Assembly (NCBI GenBank): GCA_024742405.1
Contig: JANSYP010000001.1
Span: 1,736,001-1,800,000, forward strand
DNA length: 64,000 nt
Source of the DNA: Paracoccaceae bacterium
Lineage (GTDB): Bacteria; Pseudomonadota; Alphaproteobacteria; Rhodobacterales; Rhodobacteraceae
Reading direction: 5' to 3'
The stretch's first letter is position 1; every line of letters starts with the position of its first letter. The notes under the pieces are model-generated. The model was not told the origin of the DNA and made no database searches. It worked only from the letters and a program-made list of their open reading frames with translations. Of the stretch, positions 26,447 through 36,062 are shown piece by piece. Made by a program: the position numbers and the translations under genes.

Positions 26447-28645
26447 ATGACCGATTTCAGCTATGCCGTGGACGCCGATGGCGTTGCCACCATCACCTGG
26501 GACGTGCCCCGGAAATCCATGAACGTGATGTCCCTGGCAGGCATCGCAGAGCTCAAGGGTCTGGTCGAAGACGCGCTGGCCGACGACGCCGTCAAGGGCG
26601 TGATCCTGACCTCCGGCAAGGACAGTTTCGCCGGAGGCATGGACCTCAACACGATTTCAGCGCTCTCAAAAGGGTCTCAGAACCCCGCCCGCGACGTGTT
26701 CGACTTCACCATGGAGGGACACGCCATGATGCGCCGGATCGAGCGCGCCGGCATGGACCCGAAGACCCTTAAGGGCGGCAAGCCCATCGCAGCCGCCCTG
26801 CCCGGCACCGCACTCGGCATCGGGCTGGAACTGCCGCTGGCCTGCCACCGGATCTTCGCCGCCGACAACCCCAAGGCCAAGATCGGGCTGCCCGAGATCA
26901 TGGTCGGCATCTTCCCCGGCGGCGGCGGCACGACACGGCTGGTGCGCAAGCTCGGCGTGCTCGCCGCGGCCCCCTATCTGCTGGAGGGCAAACTCCTCGC
27001 CCCCGCGAAGGCCGCCAAGGCCGGGCTGATCGACGAATGCGTGCCCGCCGATGAGTTGCTCGCCCGCGCCAAGGCCTGGGTGCTGGAGGCCAAGGATGCC
27101 GACCTCTTAAAACCCTGGGACCAGAAGGGCTACAAGATGCCCGGCGGCGCGCCCTATCACCCTGCGGGCTTCATGACCTTTGTCGGTGCGTCGGCCATGG
27201 TCAACGGCAAGACCAAGGGCGTCTATCCGGCGGCCAAGGCGCTGCTGTCGTCGGTCTATGAGGGCGCGCTCGTGCCTTTTGACACGGCGCTGAAGATCGA
27301 AGCGCGCTACTTCACCGGCATTCTGCTCAACCCGTCGTCGGGAGCGATGATCCGGTCGCTCTTCGTCAACAAGGAAGCGCTGGACAAGGGGGCGATGCGC
27401 CCCGCCGCACCCGATCAGTCGGTCAAGAAACTCGGCGTTCTGGGTGCGGGCATGATGGGCGCGGGGATCGCCCATGTCGCGGCCCAGGCCGGGATCGAGG
27501 TCGTGCTGATCGACCGTGATCAGGAGGCTGCGGACCGCGGCAAGGCCCATTCCGAAGCGCTGCTTGACAAGGCCATCAGCCGCAGGAAATCGACGCCCGA
27601 GAAAAAGGCCGCGCTGCTGGAGCGGATCACGCCCACGCCGGACTATGCCGCGCTCGAGGGCTGCGATCTGGTCGTGGAGGCCGTGTTCGAGGAACCCGGC
27701 ATCAAGGCCGAAGCCACAAGGAAAGCCGAGGCCCATCTGCCCGAAGATGCGATCTTTGCCACCAACACCTCGACCCTGCCGATCAGCGAACTCGCCAAGG
27801 CCAGCCGGAACCCGGAACAGTTCGTCGGCATCCATTTCTTCTCGCCTGTCGACCGGATGATGCTCGTGGAGATCATCCGAGGCAAGGAAACCGGCGACCG
27901 CGCCGTGGCCAAGGCGCTCGATTTCGTGCGCCAGATCCGCAAGACGCCCATCGTCGTCAATGATGCGCGCTATTTCTACGCCAACCGCTGCATCCTGCCC
28001 TACACCAACGAAGGCATCCGGATGGTCCGGGAGGGCGTGGAGCCCGCGCTGGTCGAGAACGCGGCTAAGCTGGTGGGCATGCCGGTGGGCCCGCTGCAGC
28101 TGACCGACGAGGTCTCCATCGATCTCGGCGCCAAGATCGCGCGGGCGACCCGGGCCGCCATGGGCGACGCTTATCCCGACGCGGAAGTCGACGAGGTCGT
28201 GTTCTGGCTGGAGGATGCGGGCCGTCTGGGTCGCAAGGCGAAGGCCGGCTTCTATGCCTATGATGAAAAAGGGAAACGCACCGGACTCTGGGACGGTCTG
28301 ACGGCGCAATATCCGGTGGCCGAGACCCAGCCAGAACTGGCGCAGGTGCAGCACCGACTGCTGATGATCCAGTCGCTCGAGGCTGTGCGTGCACTCGAAG
28401 AGGGCGTGCTGATGGATATCCGCGAAGGCGACGTCGCTGCGATCCTCGGCTGGGGCTTTGCGCCCTGGTCCGGCGGACCGTTCAGCTGGCTCGACATGAT
28501 CGGAGCGGCCCGCGCGGTCGAGATCTGCGAGGGGTTGGAGGCCAGCTTCGGCCCGCGCTTCGCCGCGCCCGCCCTGCTGCGCGAGCTGGCGGACAGCAAC
28601 GGCGGCTTTTACGACCGCTTCGCCCCCGCTGCGCAAGCCGCCTGA
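26447..28645 (+). CDS. Fatty acid oxidation multifunctional protein (enoyl-CoA hydratase / 3-hydroxyacyl-CoA dehydrogenase)
   Basis: This 732-residue fusion starts with an enoyl-CoA hydratase domain (residues 1-190; SGKDSFAGGMDL oxyanion loop, then GLPEIMVGIFPGGGGTTRL). From about residue 325 a 3-hydroxyacyl-CoA dehydrogenase follows (LGAGMMGAGIAHVAAQAG NAD-binding loop, then HFFSPVDRMMLVEI with the catalytic His), with two C-terminal helical domains. It performs the two middle steps of beta-oxidation. FadB- and FadJ-type proteins are not cleanly separable here. The ATG at 26447 has AGAG nearby; the longer frame from 26243 reads through the cupin gene. Confidence 0.93.
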   Translation: MTDFSYAVDADGVATITWDVPRKSMNVMSLAGIAELKGLVEDALADDAVKGVILTSGKDSFAGGMDLNTISALSKGSQNPARDVFDFTMEGHAMMRRIERAGMDPKTLKGGKPIAAALPGTALGIGLELPLACHRIFAADNPKAKIGLPEIMVGIFPGGGGTTRLVRKLGVLAAAPYLLEGKLLAPAKAAKAGLIDECVPADELLARAKAWVLEAKDADLLKPWDQKGYKMPGGAPYHPAGFMTFVGASAMVNGKTKGVYPAAKALLSSVYEGALVPFDTALKIEARYFTGILLNPSSGAMIRSLFVNKEALDKGAMRPAAPDQSVKKLGVLGAGMMGAGIAHVAAQAGIEVVLIDRDQEAADRGKAHSEALLDKAISRRKSTPEKKAALLERITPTPDYAALEGCDLVVEAVFEEPGIKAEATRKAEAHLPEDAIFATNTSTLPISELAKASRNPEQFVGIHFFSPVDRMMLVEIIRGKETGDRAVAKALDFVRQIRKTPIVVNDARYFYANRCILPYTNEGIRMVREGVEPALVENAAKLVGMPVGPLQLTDEVSIDLGAKIARATRAAMGDAYPDAEVDEVVFWLEDAGRLGRKAKAGFYAYDEKGKRTGLWDGLTAQYPVAETQPELAQVQHRLLMIQSLEAVRALEEGVLMDIREGDVAAILGWGFAPWSGGPFSWLDMIGAARAVEICEGLEASFGPRFAAPALLRELADSNGGFYDRFAPAAQAA

Positions 28646-28650
28646 GCCCC

Positions 28651-29628
28651 ATGGGCGCTCCGTCCGCGCGACGCCGTATGCCATGGCCCAGGGTCCTAGG
28701 CGTGCTGATCGTGCTCGCAGGTCCGATGATCGCCGCCGGCAGCCTGGACGGGTTCGCGCCCGGGGGCCTCGTGCTCGTCGGTGCGGCGGGCGTGGTGTGC
28801 GGCCTCGTGGGCGCGGTTTTTGGGCACACTCGGCAGGCGGCCATCGCCACCCTTGCTGCCTGGGGCGCCGCATCCCTGGTGCATGCCGCCGGGCCCGGTG
28901 TCGATCCCAGACTGGTCGCCCTCGGTCTGGCCGTGCTGTCCGGGCTGGAGGCCTGGCGCACCGGCGGACGGGCCATGACGATTGCCATTGTGGCAACGGT
29001 ATTGCTGCATTCCGCGTCGCGAGCGCCCCCGCCCTGGGATCCAACGACCGCCGGTGTGTTCGCCGCGGCGGCAGCTCTCGGGTTCGTCGCGATCTGGGCC
29101 GCGGGGGGCGTGGGATCGCGGGCGCCGGCACCGGCGCCTCCGACCGAAGCGCTCGCGCTTGTGCTGTTCCTGGCCATCGGACTGTTCGTCACAATCACCC
29201 TGACCCAGACGCTGCACCGGCCGGAGGCCATCTGGCTGATTCTGATGGTCGTCTTTCGCGCCCTCGTCCCGCCGCGTACGGCCTTTGTCGCCCATCTGCG
29301 CTTTGCTGTCGGCGCGGTGCTCGGGGCGCTGCTCGCAGGGTTGCTGGCCGAAATCGTCATCGCGCCGTTCGGGCTGTCCGGTGATCATGTCGTCAGGGGC
29401 GTGATCAGCGCGCTCGCGGTCGCCACCGGCCTGCGGTTCATGCCGGCGCAGAACATCGTGCCGCCGCTGGCCTATTCCGTCGCGGCTGTCACCATCGTGA
29501 GCCCATCCGCATCGACCGCGCTCATCCGAGGCGAGGACGCGATCGGCATCGCGGCATTCGCGATGGCATTGAGCTTTTGCCTCGACTGGGCGCTCGGCGG
29601 GCGCGGAGCGGGACGCCGCGCGCACTGA
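28651..29628 (+). CDS. Polytopic membrane protein (FUSC/DUF2955-like)
   Basis: This 325-residue protein has about ten hydrophobic segments in two similar halves joined by a Pro/Ala-rich linker near residue 155. The second half, VTITLTQTLHRPEAIWLILMVVFRALV followed by FAVGAVLGALLAGLL, resembles FUSC/aromatic-acid exporter membrane domains but lacks their soluble parts. It starts 5 bp after the FadJ-type gene. Transport function is plausible but unproven. Confidence 0.7.
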   Translation: MGAPSARRRMPWPRVLGVLIVLAGPMIAAGSLDGFAPGGLVLVGAAGVVCGLVGAVFGHTRQAAIATLAAWGAASLVHAAGPGVDPRLVALGLAVLSGLEAWRTGGRAMTIAIVATVLLHSASRAPPPWDPTTAGVFAAAAALGFVAIWAAGGVGSRAPAPAPPTEALALVLFLAIGLFVTITLTQTLHRPEAIWLILMVVFRALVPPRTAFVAHLRFAVGAVLGALLAGLLAEIVIAPFGLSGDHVVRGVISALAVATGLRFMPAQNIVPPLAYSVAAVTIVSPSASTALIRGEDAIGIAAFAMALSFCLDWALGGRGAGRRAH

Positions 29629-29706
29629 CTGCGGCGCCGGCGTGATTGTGTGCCCGGCGCGGCTCGTCTAACTTGGCCGCAACGAAAAACGAGCAGTGGG
29701 GGCCAC

Positions 29707-30705
29707 GTGACGGTCCTGTCCCGGTACGAACGTCTGGAAAGCCCTGGCGTCTGGCGCGCAGACGCCGAGGCGCAGCGCAAGAATGTCTTTGTCTCGCTGG
29801 GCAAAGCAACGCTGGTGATCGTGAGCGAGGGCGAAGTGGCGCTGTCGCACTGGTCGCTGCCGGCGCTCGAACGGACCAATCCGGGCGTGATGCCCGCGCT
29901 CTACCGGCCCGGTGCGGACAGCAGCGAGTCGCTTGAGCTCGACGACAAGACCATGGTGGACGCGATCGAGACCGTGCGCGGCGCGATCCGGCGCCGGGCC
30001 CCGCATCATGGGCGGCTGCGCGGTCTTGCCGGATGGATGATTGTCGCGGTGCTCGGGATCGCGGCGGTGCTCTGGGTGCCCGGCGCCATCCGTGCCCATA
30101 CCGCCGCCGCCCTGCCGCAGGCCGTGCAGGCCAATATCGGCGAGCGTCTGCTGCGCCAGTTGGTGCCGGTGACCGGGCCGACCTGCACCCATGGGCCAAG
30201 CCTTCGCGCGGCCGACCGGCTGGCGGACAGGCTCTTTCCCGATGATGCAAGGCGTGTGGCCGTTCTGTCCGGTGGGCCCGTGCGCACCATGTCCCTGCCC
30301 GGCGGCACGCTGCTGATCCATCGTGAACTGATCGAAAAGCCTGCCAGCGCCGAGGTGCCCGCGGGCTATCTGCTGGCCGAAGCCGCCCGGGCGGAAAGCG
30401 CCCCGCCGCTCGTCGAACTGCTCGACCATGCCGGGCTCTGGACCAGTTTGAGGCTTCTGACCACGGGCAATGTCAGCGATGGGACCTTGCGCGCCTTTGC
30501 CGAGGGGATGCCGCTCTCGCCGGCCGAGGATACCGGCGATCTCGGCGCGCGGTTCGCACAGGCCCAGGTCGCGCCTGCGGCCTATCTGTTCGATCTGACC
30601 TCGCGCGCCATGCCGGTTCCCAAACTGACGAACGCCGCGACCGAGGCGCGCCCGCTGCTGTCGGATGCCGACTGGGTCCGTCTACAGGATATCTGTGCCC
30701 GCTGA
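29707..30705 (+). CDS. Membrane-anchored protein resembling an inactivated M48 peptidase
   Basis: This 332-residue protein starts at GTG 29707. Residues 1-100 are soluble, a single membrane helix spans about 107-125, and the rest should face the periplasm. The second half has the order MSLPGGTLLIHRELI (residues 195-209) then YLLAEAARAE (221-230). M48 peptidases have ALPGG-x-I and then LAHExxH in this spacing, so the HExxH slot reads A224-E-A-A-R228. Both zinc-binding His are gone while the Glu remains. This suggests a non-catalytic relative, though similarity is limited to this block and needs a profile search. Confidence 0.6.
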   Translation: MTVLSRYERLESPGVWRADAEAQRKNVFVSLGKATLVIVSEGEVALSHWSLPALERTNPGVMPALYRPGADSSESLELDDKTMVDAIETVRGAIRRRAPHHGRLRGLAGWMIVAVLGIAAVLWVPGAIRAHTAAALPQAVQANIGERLLRQLVPVTGPTCTHGPSLRAADRLADRLFPDDARRVAVLSGGPVRTMSLPGGTLLIHRELIEKPASAEVPAGYLLAEAARAESAPPLVELLDHAGLWTSLRLLTTGNVSDGTLRAFAEGMPLSPAEDTGDLGARFAQAQVAPAAYLFDLTSRAMPVPKLTNAATEARPLLSDADWVRLQDICAR

Positions 30706-30722
30706 GGCGCCGCCCGTCCTGC

Positions 30723-31310
30723 TCAGTCCTGGCGAAAAACGAACGCGTCCGGCATTCCCTGACGCCGGATCAAAGCGAGGGCCGCCTGGGCCTCGTCCTG
30801 TTGCACGAAGGGTCCGGCAAAGACCGCCGTCAACCGCCCGGCCGGCTGCGTCTCGGCGCCCCAGCCCTGCGCGAGGAACCTGTCGCGGACCTCGAAAGCG
30901 TTTTCCCGCAAACCAAACGCACCGGCCTGCACGTAGTAACCCGGCGCTCTGCTGCGTGCCTCGGCCGGATCGGACACGTCGTCGGCATCTGGCGCCGCTT
31001 GCGCCTGGCCGTCCGCGGGGCCTTGGGTGTCTTGCGCGCCGAGGGGGGATCCCTCTCCCGTTCCGGCCTGCGTGGAATAGCTCGGCTGCAATCCGCAAAG
31101 CTGCGTGCCATCGATGCGGTAACGCGGCGCCCAGACCGGCTCATTGCCGACAAGAACCCGCAAGAAACCGCAGCCCGTGCTGTCGACATAGCTGTCCTCG
31201 GCAAATCCCGCGGGCGGCGACTCGGCGGGCTGGGGAAGTCCGTCCTGCGCGAAGGCCGCCTGCGCAAACACCAGACCAAGAACGGCGAACGGCGCCCAGC
31301 GCATGGTCAT
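30723..31310 (-). CDS. Secreted SPOR-domain protein
   Basis: This 195-residue protein has a signal peptide (residues 1-20, cleavage near AFAQ), a middle part with paired Cys (STGCGFLRV and GTQLCGLQP), a Gln/Ala-rich linker, and a C-terminal SPOR domain ([21 protein letters not shown] through [14 protein letters not shown]). SPOR domains bind glycan strands stripped of stem peptides at the division septum. Its start overlaps the upp stop by ATGA, so it is the last gene of the nucleoside salvage operon. That is an unexpected place for an envelope protein. Confidence 0.85.
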   Translation of the reverse strand: MTMRWAPFAVLGLVFAQAAFAQDGLPQPAESPPAGFAEDSYVDSTGCGFLRVLVGNEPVWAPRYRIDGTQLCGLQPSYSTQAGTGEGSPLGAQDTQGPADGQAQAAPDADDVSDPAEARSRAPGYYVQAGAFGLRENAFEVRDRFLAQGWGAETQPAGRLTAVFAGPFVQQDEAQAALALIRRQGMPDAFVFRQD

Positions 31311-31948
31311 TTCGTCCCGAACATCCGGTCTCCGGCATCGCCGAGACCCGGGAAGATGTAGCCGCGCTCGTTCAGACCCTCGTCGAGCGCCGCGGTCACC
31401 ACCGGCACATCCGGGTGCGCCGCTTGCATGCGCGCCACACCCTCGGGTGCGGCCAGCAGACACAGGAACCGGATGTCGGTGGCGCCTGCCTCTTTCAGCA
31501 GATCGACCGCCGCCGCCGAGGAGTTGCCGGTCGCCAGCATCGGGTCGAGCGCGATGACAACCCGGTCGCCCAGCTCTTCAGGCACCTTGAAGTAGTACTG
31601 CACCGGCAGGAGCGTTTCTTCGTCCCGGTAAAGGCCCACGAAACCGACCCGGGCCGAGGGGATCAGCTCCAGCACCCCGTCGAGCAACCCGTTGCCCGCC
31701 CGCAGGATCGAGATCAGCGCAAGTTTCTTGCCGTCCAGGACCGGCGCGTCCATCTCCATCATCGGTGTCTCGATGCGGCGCGAGGTCATCGGCAGGCCGC
31801 GGGTGATCTCATAGGCCAGAAGCTGGCTGATCTCGCGCAGCAGGCGCCGGAAATCGGACGTGGGCGTCTGTTTCTTGCGCATCAGCGTCAGCTTGTGCTG
31901 GATCAGCGGATGGCGGACGACGGTCAGGTGGGGGGTGTCCTCAGGCAT
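31307..31948 (-). CDS. upp: Uracil phosphoribosyltransferase
   Basis: This 213-residue enzyme converts uracil plus PRPP to UMP. The PRPP-binding loop is [21 protein letters not shown], near residues 131-150. The upstream [13 protein letters not shown] and the C-terminal [22 protein letters not shown] uracil-binding block are typical. The ATG at 31948 overlaps the adenosine deaminase stop by 8 bp; the longer frame is the tail of that gene. It uses the uracil released by nucleoside phosphorolysis in the same operon. Confidence 0.95.
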   Translation of the reverse strand: MPEDTPHLTVVRHPLIQHKLTLMRKKQTPTSDFRRLLREISQLLAYEITRGLPMTSRRIETPMMEMDAPVLDGKKLALISILRAGNGLLDGVLELIPSARVGFVGLYRDEETLLPVQYYFKVPEELGDRVVIALDPMLATGNSSAAAVDLLKEAGATDIRFLCLLAAPEGVARMQAAHPDVPVVTAALDEGLNERGYIFPGLGDAGDRMFGTK

Positions 31949-32924
31949 CCTTGGGCTCCAAAGCTTCGATGAGACGGGCGCGGGTTGTGTCGTCGCAAAA
32001 CGCGGCCTCTGCCGCAACCCGGTTGAGCGTGCGAAACTCCGCCGCGTCCCAGTCGAAGGCCTCCGCCAGCCGGTCATACTCGCGACTCATACTGGTGTGA
32101 AAGAACGGCGGATCGTCGGTCGAGACGGTCACCCGCACTCCGCGCGCCCGCAGCCGTTCGATGGGATGGGCGCGCCAGTCCGGGTAAAGCCCGAGCGCGA
32201 TGTTGGAGCCCGGGCAGACCTCCAGCACGGTGCCGGCCTCCGCCAACCGGTCGACCAGCGCGTCATCCTCGACCGCCCGCACGCCGTGGCCCAACCGTTC
32301 GACGCGCAGGTGGTCCAGCGCGTCGGCCACCGCCTGGGGTCCGTCCCATTCGCCGGCATGGCTGGTCAGCCGCAGGCCGGCCTCCCGCGCCATGTCGAAC
32401 GCGTAGGCGTATTCGCCCGTCCGCCCGACCCGTTCGTTGCCAGCCATCCCGAAACCCACGAGCCAGTCCCCAGCGGTCTCCTGGGCACAGGCGGCGCTCA
32501 TGCGCGCGCGCTCCGGACCGAAATGGCGCACCGCAGTGACGATACCGCGCAGGATCACGCCGTCCTGCTCTTCGGCTTCCTCCGCGGCCTCGCGGATCGC
32601 TGCGAGATACTCGGCCCAGGCCGACAGGTCGCCGCCGCCGCAGAATTCAGGCGACAGGAAGGCCTCAGTGTAGAGGATGCCCTGGGCGGCCTGCTCCTCC
32701 AGCACGACACGCGTCAGGCGGCGGTAATCCTCGGGCGTTTGCAGCACCGAGGTCGCAGCCTCGTAGACCTCCAGAAAACGCGCGAAACTGCCGAACGAAT
32801 AGGACCCGTCGGCGTCGAACACGCCCGTCAAATCGATGGTTTTCTCTGCCGCGAGCCCGGCGATGAAAGCCGGCGGCGCGGCGCCTTCGAGATGCAGGTG
32901 CAGCTCCATCCGGTCATGGCTCAC
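31941..32924 (-). CDS. add: Adenosine deaminase
   Basis: This 327-residue zinc hydrolase deaminates adenosine and deoxyadenosine to inosine. The metal-binding HLHLEGA is at the N terminus, with SHAGEWDGP (zinc His and catalytic Glu in the middle), RLGHGVRAV and [13 protein letters not shown] with the catalytic Asp pair. The start overlaps the deoB stop by ATGA and the stop overlaps upp by 8 bp. It feeds the purine branch of the salvage operon. Confidence 0.94.
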   Translation of the reverse strand: MSHDRMELHLHLEGAAPPAFIAGLAAEKTIDLTGVFDADGSYSFGSFARFLEVYEAATSVLQTPEDYRRLTRVVLEEQAAQGILYTEAFLSPEFCGGGDLSAWAEYLAAIREAAEEAEEQDGVILRGIVTAVRHFGPERARMSAACAQETAGDWLVGFGMAGNERVGRTGEYAYAFDMAREAGLRLTSHAGEWDGPQAVADALDHLRVERLGHGVRAVEDDALVDRLAEAGTVLEVCPGSNIALGLYPDWRAHPIERLRARGVRVTVSTDDPPFFHTSMSREYDRLAEAFDWDAAEFRTLNRVAAEAAFCDDTTRARLIEALEPKDA

Positions 32925-34141
32925 AGAAACGCCCTCCCCGGGCCCTGGGCCGGCACACCCAGATGGGACGCCGCGCTGGCCGCCACATCGGCAAACGCGA
33001 TCTGGCCGACATCCCCGCGCGTGGGACCGCCCGCGACCAGTCCGACCACAGGCACGCGTTCGCGCGTATGCTCGGTACCGTGCCAGGTCGGGTCGTTGCC
33101 ATGGTCGGCAGTGAAGATCATCAGATCGCCCAGGCGCAGCCCATCGATCAGCGCTGGCACCTCACCATCGAACCATTCCAGCGCGCGCGCATATCCCGCG
33201 ACATTCCGCCGATGACCGTAGACACTGTCGAACTCGACGAAGTTGGCGAATGTCAGACTGCCCTCCGGCGCGGTCGCGAGCGCCGCGTGCAAATGGCCCA
33301 TCAGCTCGGCGTCCGGGCCCTTCGCCACGCTGTCGATCCCCCGGCCGGAGAAGATATCCTTGATCTTGCCGATCGCATGGACGCGGCCGCCCGCGTTTTG
33401 CACCCAGTCGCAGAGCGTAGGCGCCGGTGGCGCGATGGCATAGTCGCGCCGGTTGACGGTGCGGGTAAAGCCGGTCGCTGCGTCGCCCACGAAGGGCCGC
33501 GCGATGACCCGGCCCACGCGCATCGCATGGAGCTTGGGCGCCAGCGCTGCGCAGAGGTCCAGCAGCCGCTCCAAACCAAAACGTTCCTCATGGGCGGCGA
33601 TCTGAAACACACTGTCGGCGGAGGTGTAACAGATCGGCCAGCCACTCTGCAGATGTTCGGCGCCCAGCCGCGCGATGATCTCGGTGCCCGAGGCATGGCA
33701 GTTGCCGAGGATGCCATCGGTGCCTGCGAGACGCGCGGCCTCGGCCGAGACCTCTGCCGGAAAGGCCGGCACCGTCTGCGGGAAATAGTGCCAGTCCCAG
33801 GGCACCGGGACGCCGGCCAGTTCCCAATGACCCGAGGGCGTGTCCTTGCCCTTGGAGACCTCGGTGGCCACCGCCCGGAACGCCCCGGGCTGGTCCGGTG
33901 CGGGCCAGTGGGCAATGCCGCTGAGCGGGCCGGCACCCGCCGCCGCCATGGCCGCCCCCAGCCCGAGGCGGGCAAGGTTGGGCAGCGCGAGCGGACCGCT
34001 CCGCCCCTCGTTGGCCTCACCCGCGGCACAGGCGGCGGCGATATGGCCCAGCGTGTTAGCGCCCGCGTCACCGAAGGCCGCGGCATCGGGTGCGCCGCCG
34101 CAACCTACGCTGTCCAGCACGACCAGAAACGCCCGTGCCAT
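32921..34141 (-). CDS. deoB: Phosphopentomutase
   Basis: This 406-residue member of the alkaline phosphatase superfamily interconverts ribose or deoxyribose 1- and 5-phosphate. Metal and catalytic motifs are LDSVGCGGAPDA at the N terminus, KDTPSGHWE with the phosphorylated Thr, and FTADHGNDPTWHGTEHTRE near the end. The ATG at 34141 shares one base with the deoA stop (TGATG); the upstream continuation of the frame is antisense noise over deoA. It removes the sugar phosphate produced by DeoA. Confidence 0.95.
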   Translation of the reverse strand: MARAFLVVLDSVGCGGAPDAAAFGDAGANTLGHIAAACAAGEANEGRSGPLALPNLARLGLGAAMAAAGAGPLSGIAHWPAPDQPGAFRAVATEVSKGKDTPSGHWELAGVPVPWDWHYFPQTVPAFPAEVSAEAARLAGTDGILGNCHASGTEIIARLGAEHLQSGWPICYTSADSVFQIAAHEERFGLERLLDLCAALAPKLHAMRVGRVIARPFVGDAATGFTRTVNRRDYAIAPPAPTLCDWVQNAGGRVHAIGKIKDIFSGRGIDSVAKGPDAELMGHLHAALATAPEGSLTFANFVEFDSVYGHRRNVAGYARALEWFDGEVPALIDGLRLGDLMIFTADHGNDPTWHGTEHTRERVPVVGLVAGGPTRGDVGQIAFADVAASAASHLGVPAQGPGRAFL

Positions 34142-35445
34142 CACCCGACCCGCCCATGGATGAGCGGCGGTGCGACCCCGATCTGGGCGATCTGAAAGGC
34201 CGCGCGCACCGCCCCTTCGGCCGCGTCGGCGGCCTCCTCGTCGGCGGCATGGATCATCGCCAGCGGCGTGCGGCTGTCCACCGGCGTGCCGAGCCCGGCC
34301 ACCGTGCTCAGCCCGACCGCCGGATCGACCGGCGCGCCTGCCCGGGTCCGCCCGCCGCCGAGCGCGACCACGACCTGGCCGAGCGCCCGTCCGTCGATCA
34401 CCGCGATCTGGCCTGCGTCCGTGGCCAGCACGGGTCGCTGCACCGTGGCGTCGGGCAGATGCGCTCCCGCGCGATCCAGGAAGTCTACCGGCCCGCCCTG
34501 GGCCGCAATCATCCGGCCAAGGACCTCCGCCGCGGCGCCGCTGTGGAGCTTGTCCAGAGCGGTCCGCGCACCCTCCTGCGCGCTCGGGGCCGCCCCCGCC
34601 AGCGCCATCAGTTCTCCGGCCAGTGCCAGGGTCAGCTGGCAGAGCCGCTGGTCGGGCTTGGGGTCGCGCAGAACCTGCAGCACCTCGGCGATTTCCACCG
34701 CGTTTCCGATGGCGGGTGCCACCGGCTGGTTCATGTCGGTGATCAGCGCGCGCACCGGCAGGCCGATCTCTTGTGCGGTTTCCACGAGCGCGCGGGCAAG
34801 CTCCTGCGCCTCGTCGCGGCTCTGCATGAAGGCGCCCGTCCCGCCTTTGACATCGAGCACGAGCGCCGAGGCCCCGCCAGCGAGCTTCTTCGACAGGATG
34901 GAGGCCACAATCAGCGGCAGGCTCTCGACCGTGGCGGTCTCGTCGCGCAGCGCGTAGAGCCGCGCATCCGCCGGGGCGATCTCCTCGCCCGCCCCCGCGA
35001 TGGCGCAGCCGACCTCCGACGTGATGCGGCGGAACTGCGCCTCGGGCATGGTCGTGCGCAGTCCGGGGATGGCCTCGAGTTTGTCGAGCGTGCCGCCGGT
35101 ATGGCCGAGCCCCCGCCCCGACAGCATCGGCGCATAGAGCCCGCAGGCCGCGAGCAGCGGGGCCAGCACCAGCGACACGGCATCGCCCAAGCCCCCGGTC
35201 GAATGCTTGTCGACCACCGGTGCCGGCAGATCCCAGGTCAGCACCTGGCCGCTGTCGCGCATCGCCCGGGTCAGTGCGACCGTCGCCGAGGTATCGAGTC
35301 CCCGCAGGCAGAGCGCCATGGCAAAGGCCGCGCCCTGCCCGTCCGTGACCGACCCGTCGCCCAAACCCTCGGCAAACCACTGCAGATCCTTTTCCGACGG
35401 TGTCTTCCCTGCCCGCAGAAGCCCAAGGATGCGTTGTGCCTCCAC
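34141..35445 (-). CDS. deoA: Thymidine phosphorylase
   Basis: This 434-residue enzyme splits thymidine and deoxyuridine with phosphate. Motifs are AMRDSGQVLTW, DKHSTGGLGDAVSL (phosphate site), SGRGLGHTGGTLDKLE (the family signature) and LDVKGGTGAFM. No ATG fits. The GTG at 35445 gives VEAQRILGLLRAGKTPS, which lines up with the start of E. coli DeoA; a CTG four codons earlier, overlapping the cdd stop, is the alternative. It begins 5 bp after cdd and shares TGATG with deoB. Confidence 0.93.
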   Translation of the reverse strand: MEAQRILGLLRAGKTPSEKDLQWFAEGLGDGSVTDGQGAAFAMALCLRGLDTSATVALTRAMRDSGQVLTWDLPAPVVDKHSTGGLGDAVSLVLAPLLAACGLYAPMLSGRGLGHTGGTLDKLEAIPGLRTTMPEAQFRRITSEVGCAIAGAGEEIAPADARLYALRDETATVESLPLIVASILSKKLAGGASALVLDVKGGTGAFMQSRDEAQELARALVETAQEIGLPVRALITDMNQPVAPAIGNAVEIAEVLQVLRDPKPDQRLCQLTLALAGELMALAGAAPSAQEGARTALDKLHSGAAAEVLGRMIAAQGGPVDFLDRAGAHLPDATVQRPVLATDAGQIAVIDGRALGQVVVALGGGRTRAGAPVDPAVGLSTVAGLGTPVDSRTPLAMIHAADEEAADAAEGAVRAAFQIAQIGVAPPLIHGRVG

Positions 35446-35450
35446 GCTGC

Positions 35451-35849
35451 TCAGGTCCCGGACATGTCGGCGTCGGAAAAGGCACCTGGCAGCAGCGCGC
35501 CCACGGTCGTACGCCTTGTCTCGCCGGAGAGCGTCGCCAGGGTCACCGGAGTATCGGGCGCGGCGAATTCCGCCAGCTTCTGCCGGCAGCCGCCGCAGGG
35601 GCTGACCGGTTCCGGGCTGTCTGCAATCACGAACGCCTCGGCGATTTGCGTCTCTCCGGCCGCGACCATCGCGGCGATGGCGCCGGCTTCGGCGCATGTG
35701 CCCTCGGGATAGGCCGCGTTCTCGACATTGCAGCCCGCGAACACGGCCCCCCCCGCCCCGCGCAGGGCAGCGCCGACCCGAAAGCCCGAATAGGGCACAT
35801 AGGCGTTCTCGCGCACCGCGCGCGCGGCGGTCTCCAGCTCCATCGCCAT
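35451..35849 (-). CDS. cdd: Cytidine deaminase
   Basis: This 132-residue enzyme of the homotetrameric type converts cytidine to uridine. Zinc and catalytic residues are in GCNVENAAYPEGTCAEAGA (first Cys and catalytic Glu) and SPCGGCRQKLAEF (the other two Cys). VPYSGFRVGAA is the substrate-binding opening. Two in-frame ATGs at 35849 and 35843 are both possible; GGGAG lies upstream of both. It is the first gene of the operon cdd-deoA-deoB-add-upp-SPOR, and its promoter must lie in the 213 bp before maeB. Confidence 0.94.
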   Translation of the reverse strand: MAMELETAARAVRENAYVPYSGFRVGAALRGAGGAVFAGCNVENAAYPEGTCAEAGAIAAMVAAGETQIAEAFVIADSPEPVSPCGGCRQKLAEFAAPDTPVTLATLSGETRRTTVGALLPGAFSDADMSGT

Positions 35850-36062
35850 CGGGCTCCCGTCCTTGCTCGCGCGCACCGTGAGCCGACGCGGCGGCGGTTT
35901 CAAGCCACCGGCACCGTGCAATGCGTAAAATGCTGCACCGCAGATCGCCATGCGCGCCGCTCAAACCCGGGCTGCGAAACGCGGCAAGATGCGATTTGCT
36001 GGTTTGGTCCCGGCATTTAGGGTGTTAGCGTCGCTCAGAAGGCTCCGGGGGGAACAGAGCAG
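35850..36062. promoter_or_regulatory. Divergent promoter region cdd / maeB
   Basis: The 213 bp separate the minus-strand nucleoside salvage operon from maeB. GGGGGG at 36048-36053 gives the maeB ribosome binding site. An AT-richer zone at 35975-36040 is the likely promoter core for maeB. No clear DeoR or CytR-like palindrome stands out. Confidence 0.35.

Noticed and set aside
26243-28645. Extended start of the FadJ-type protein
   Set aside because: The added N terminus reads through the cupin gene in another frame; the hydratase domain starts normally at 26447.
32921-35485. 854-residue frame joining deoB with the region of deoA
   Set aside because: Everything upstream of 34141 is a shadow of deoA. 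Phosphopentomutase begins at the ATG at 34141.
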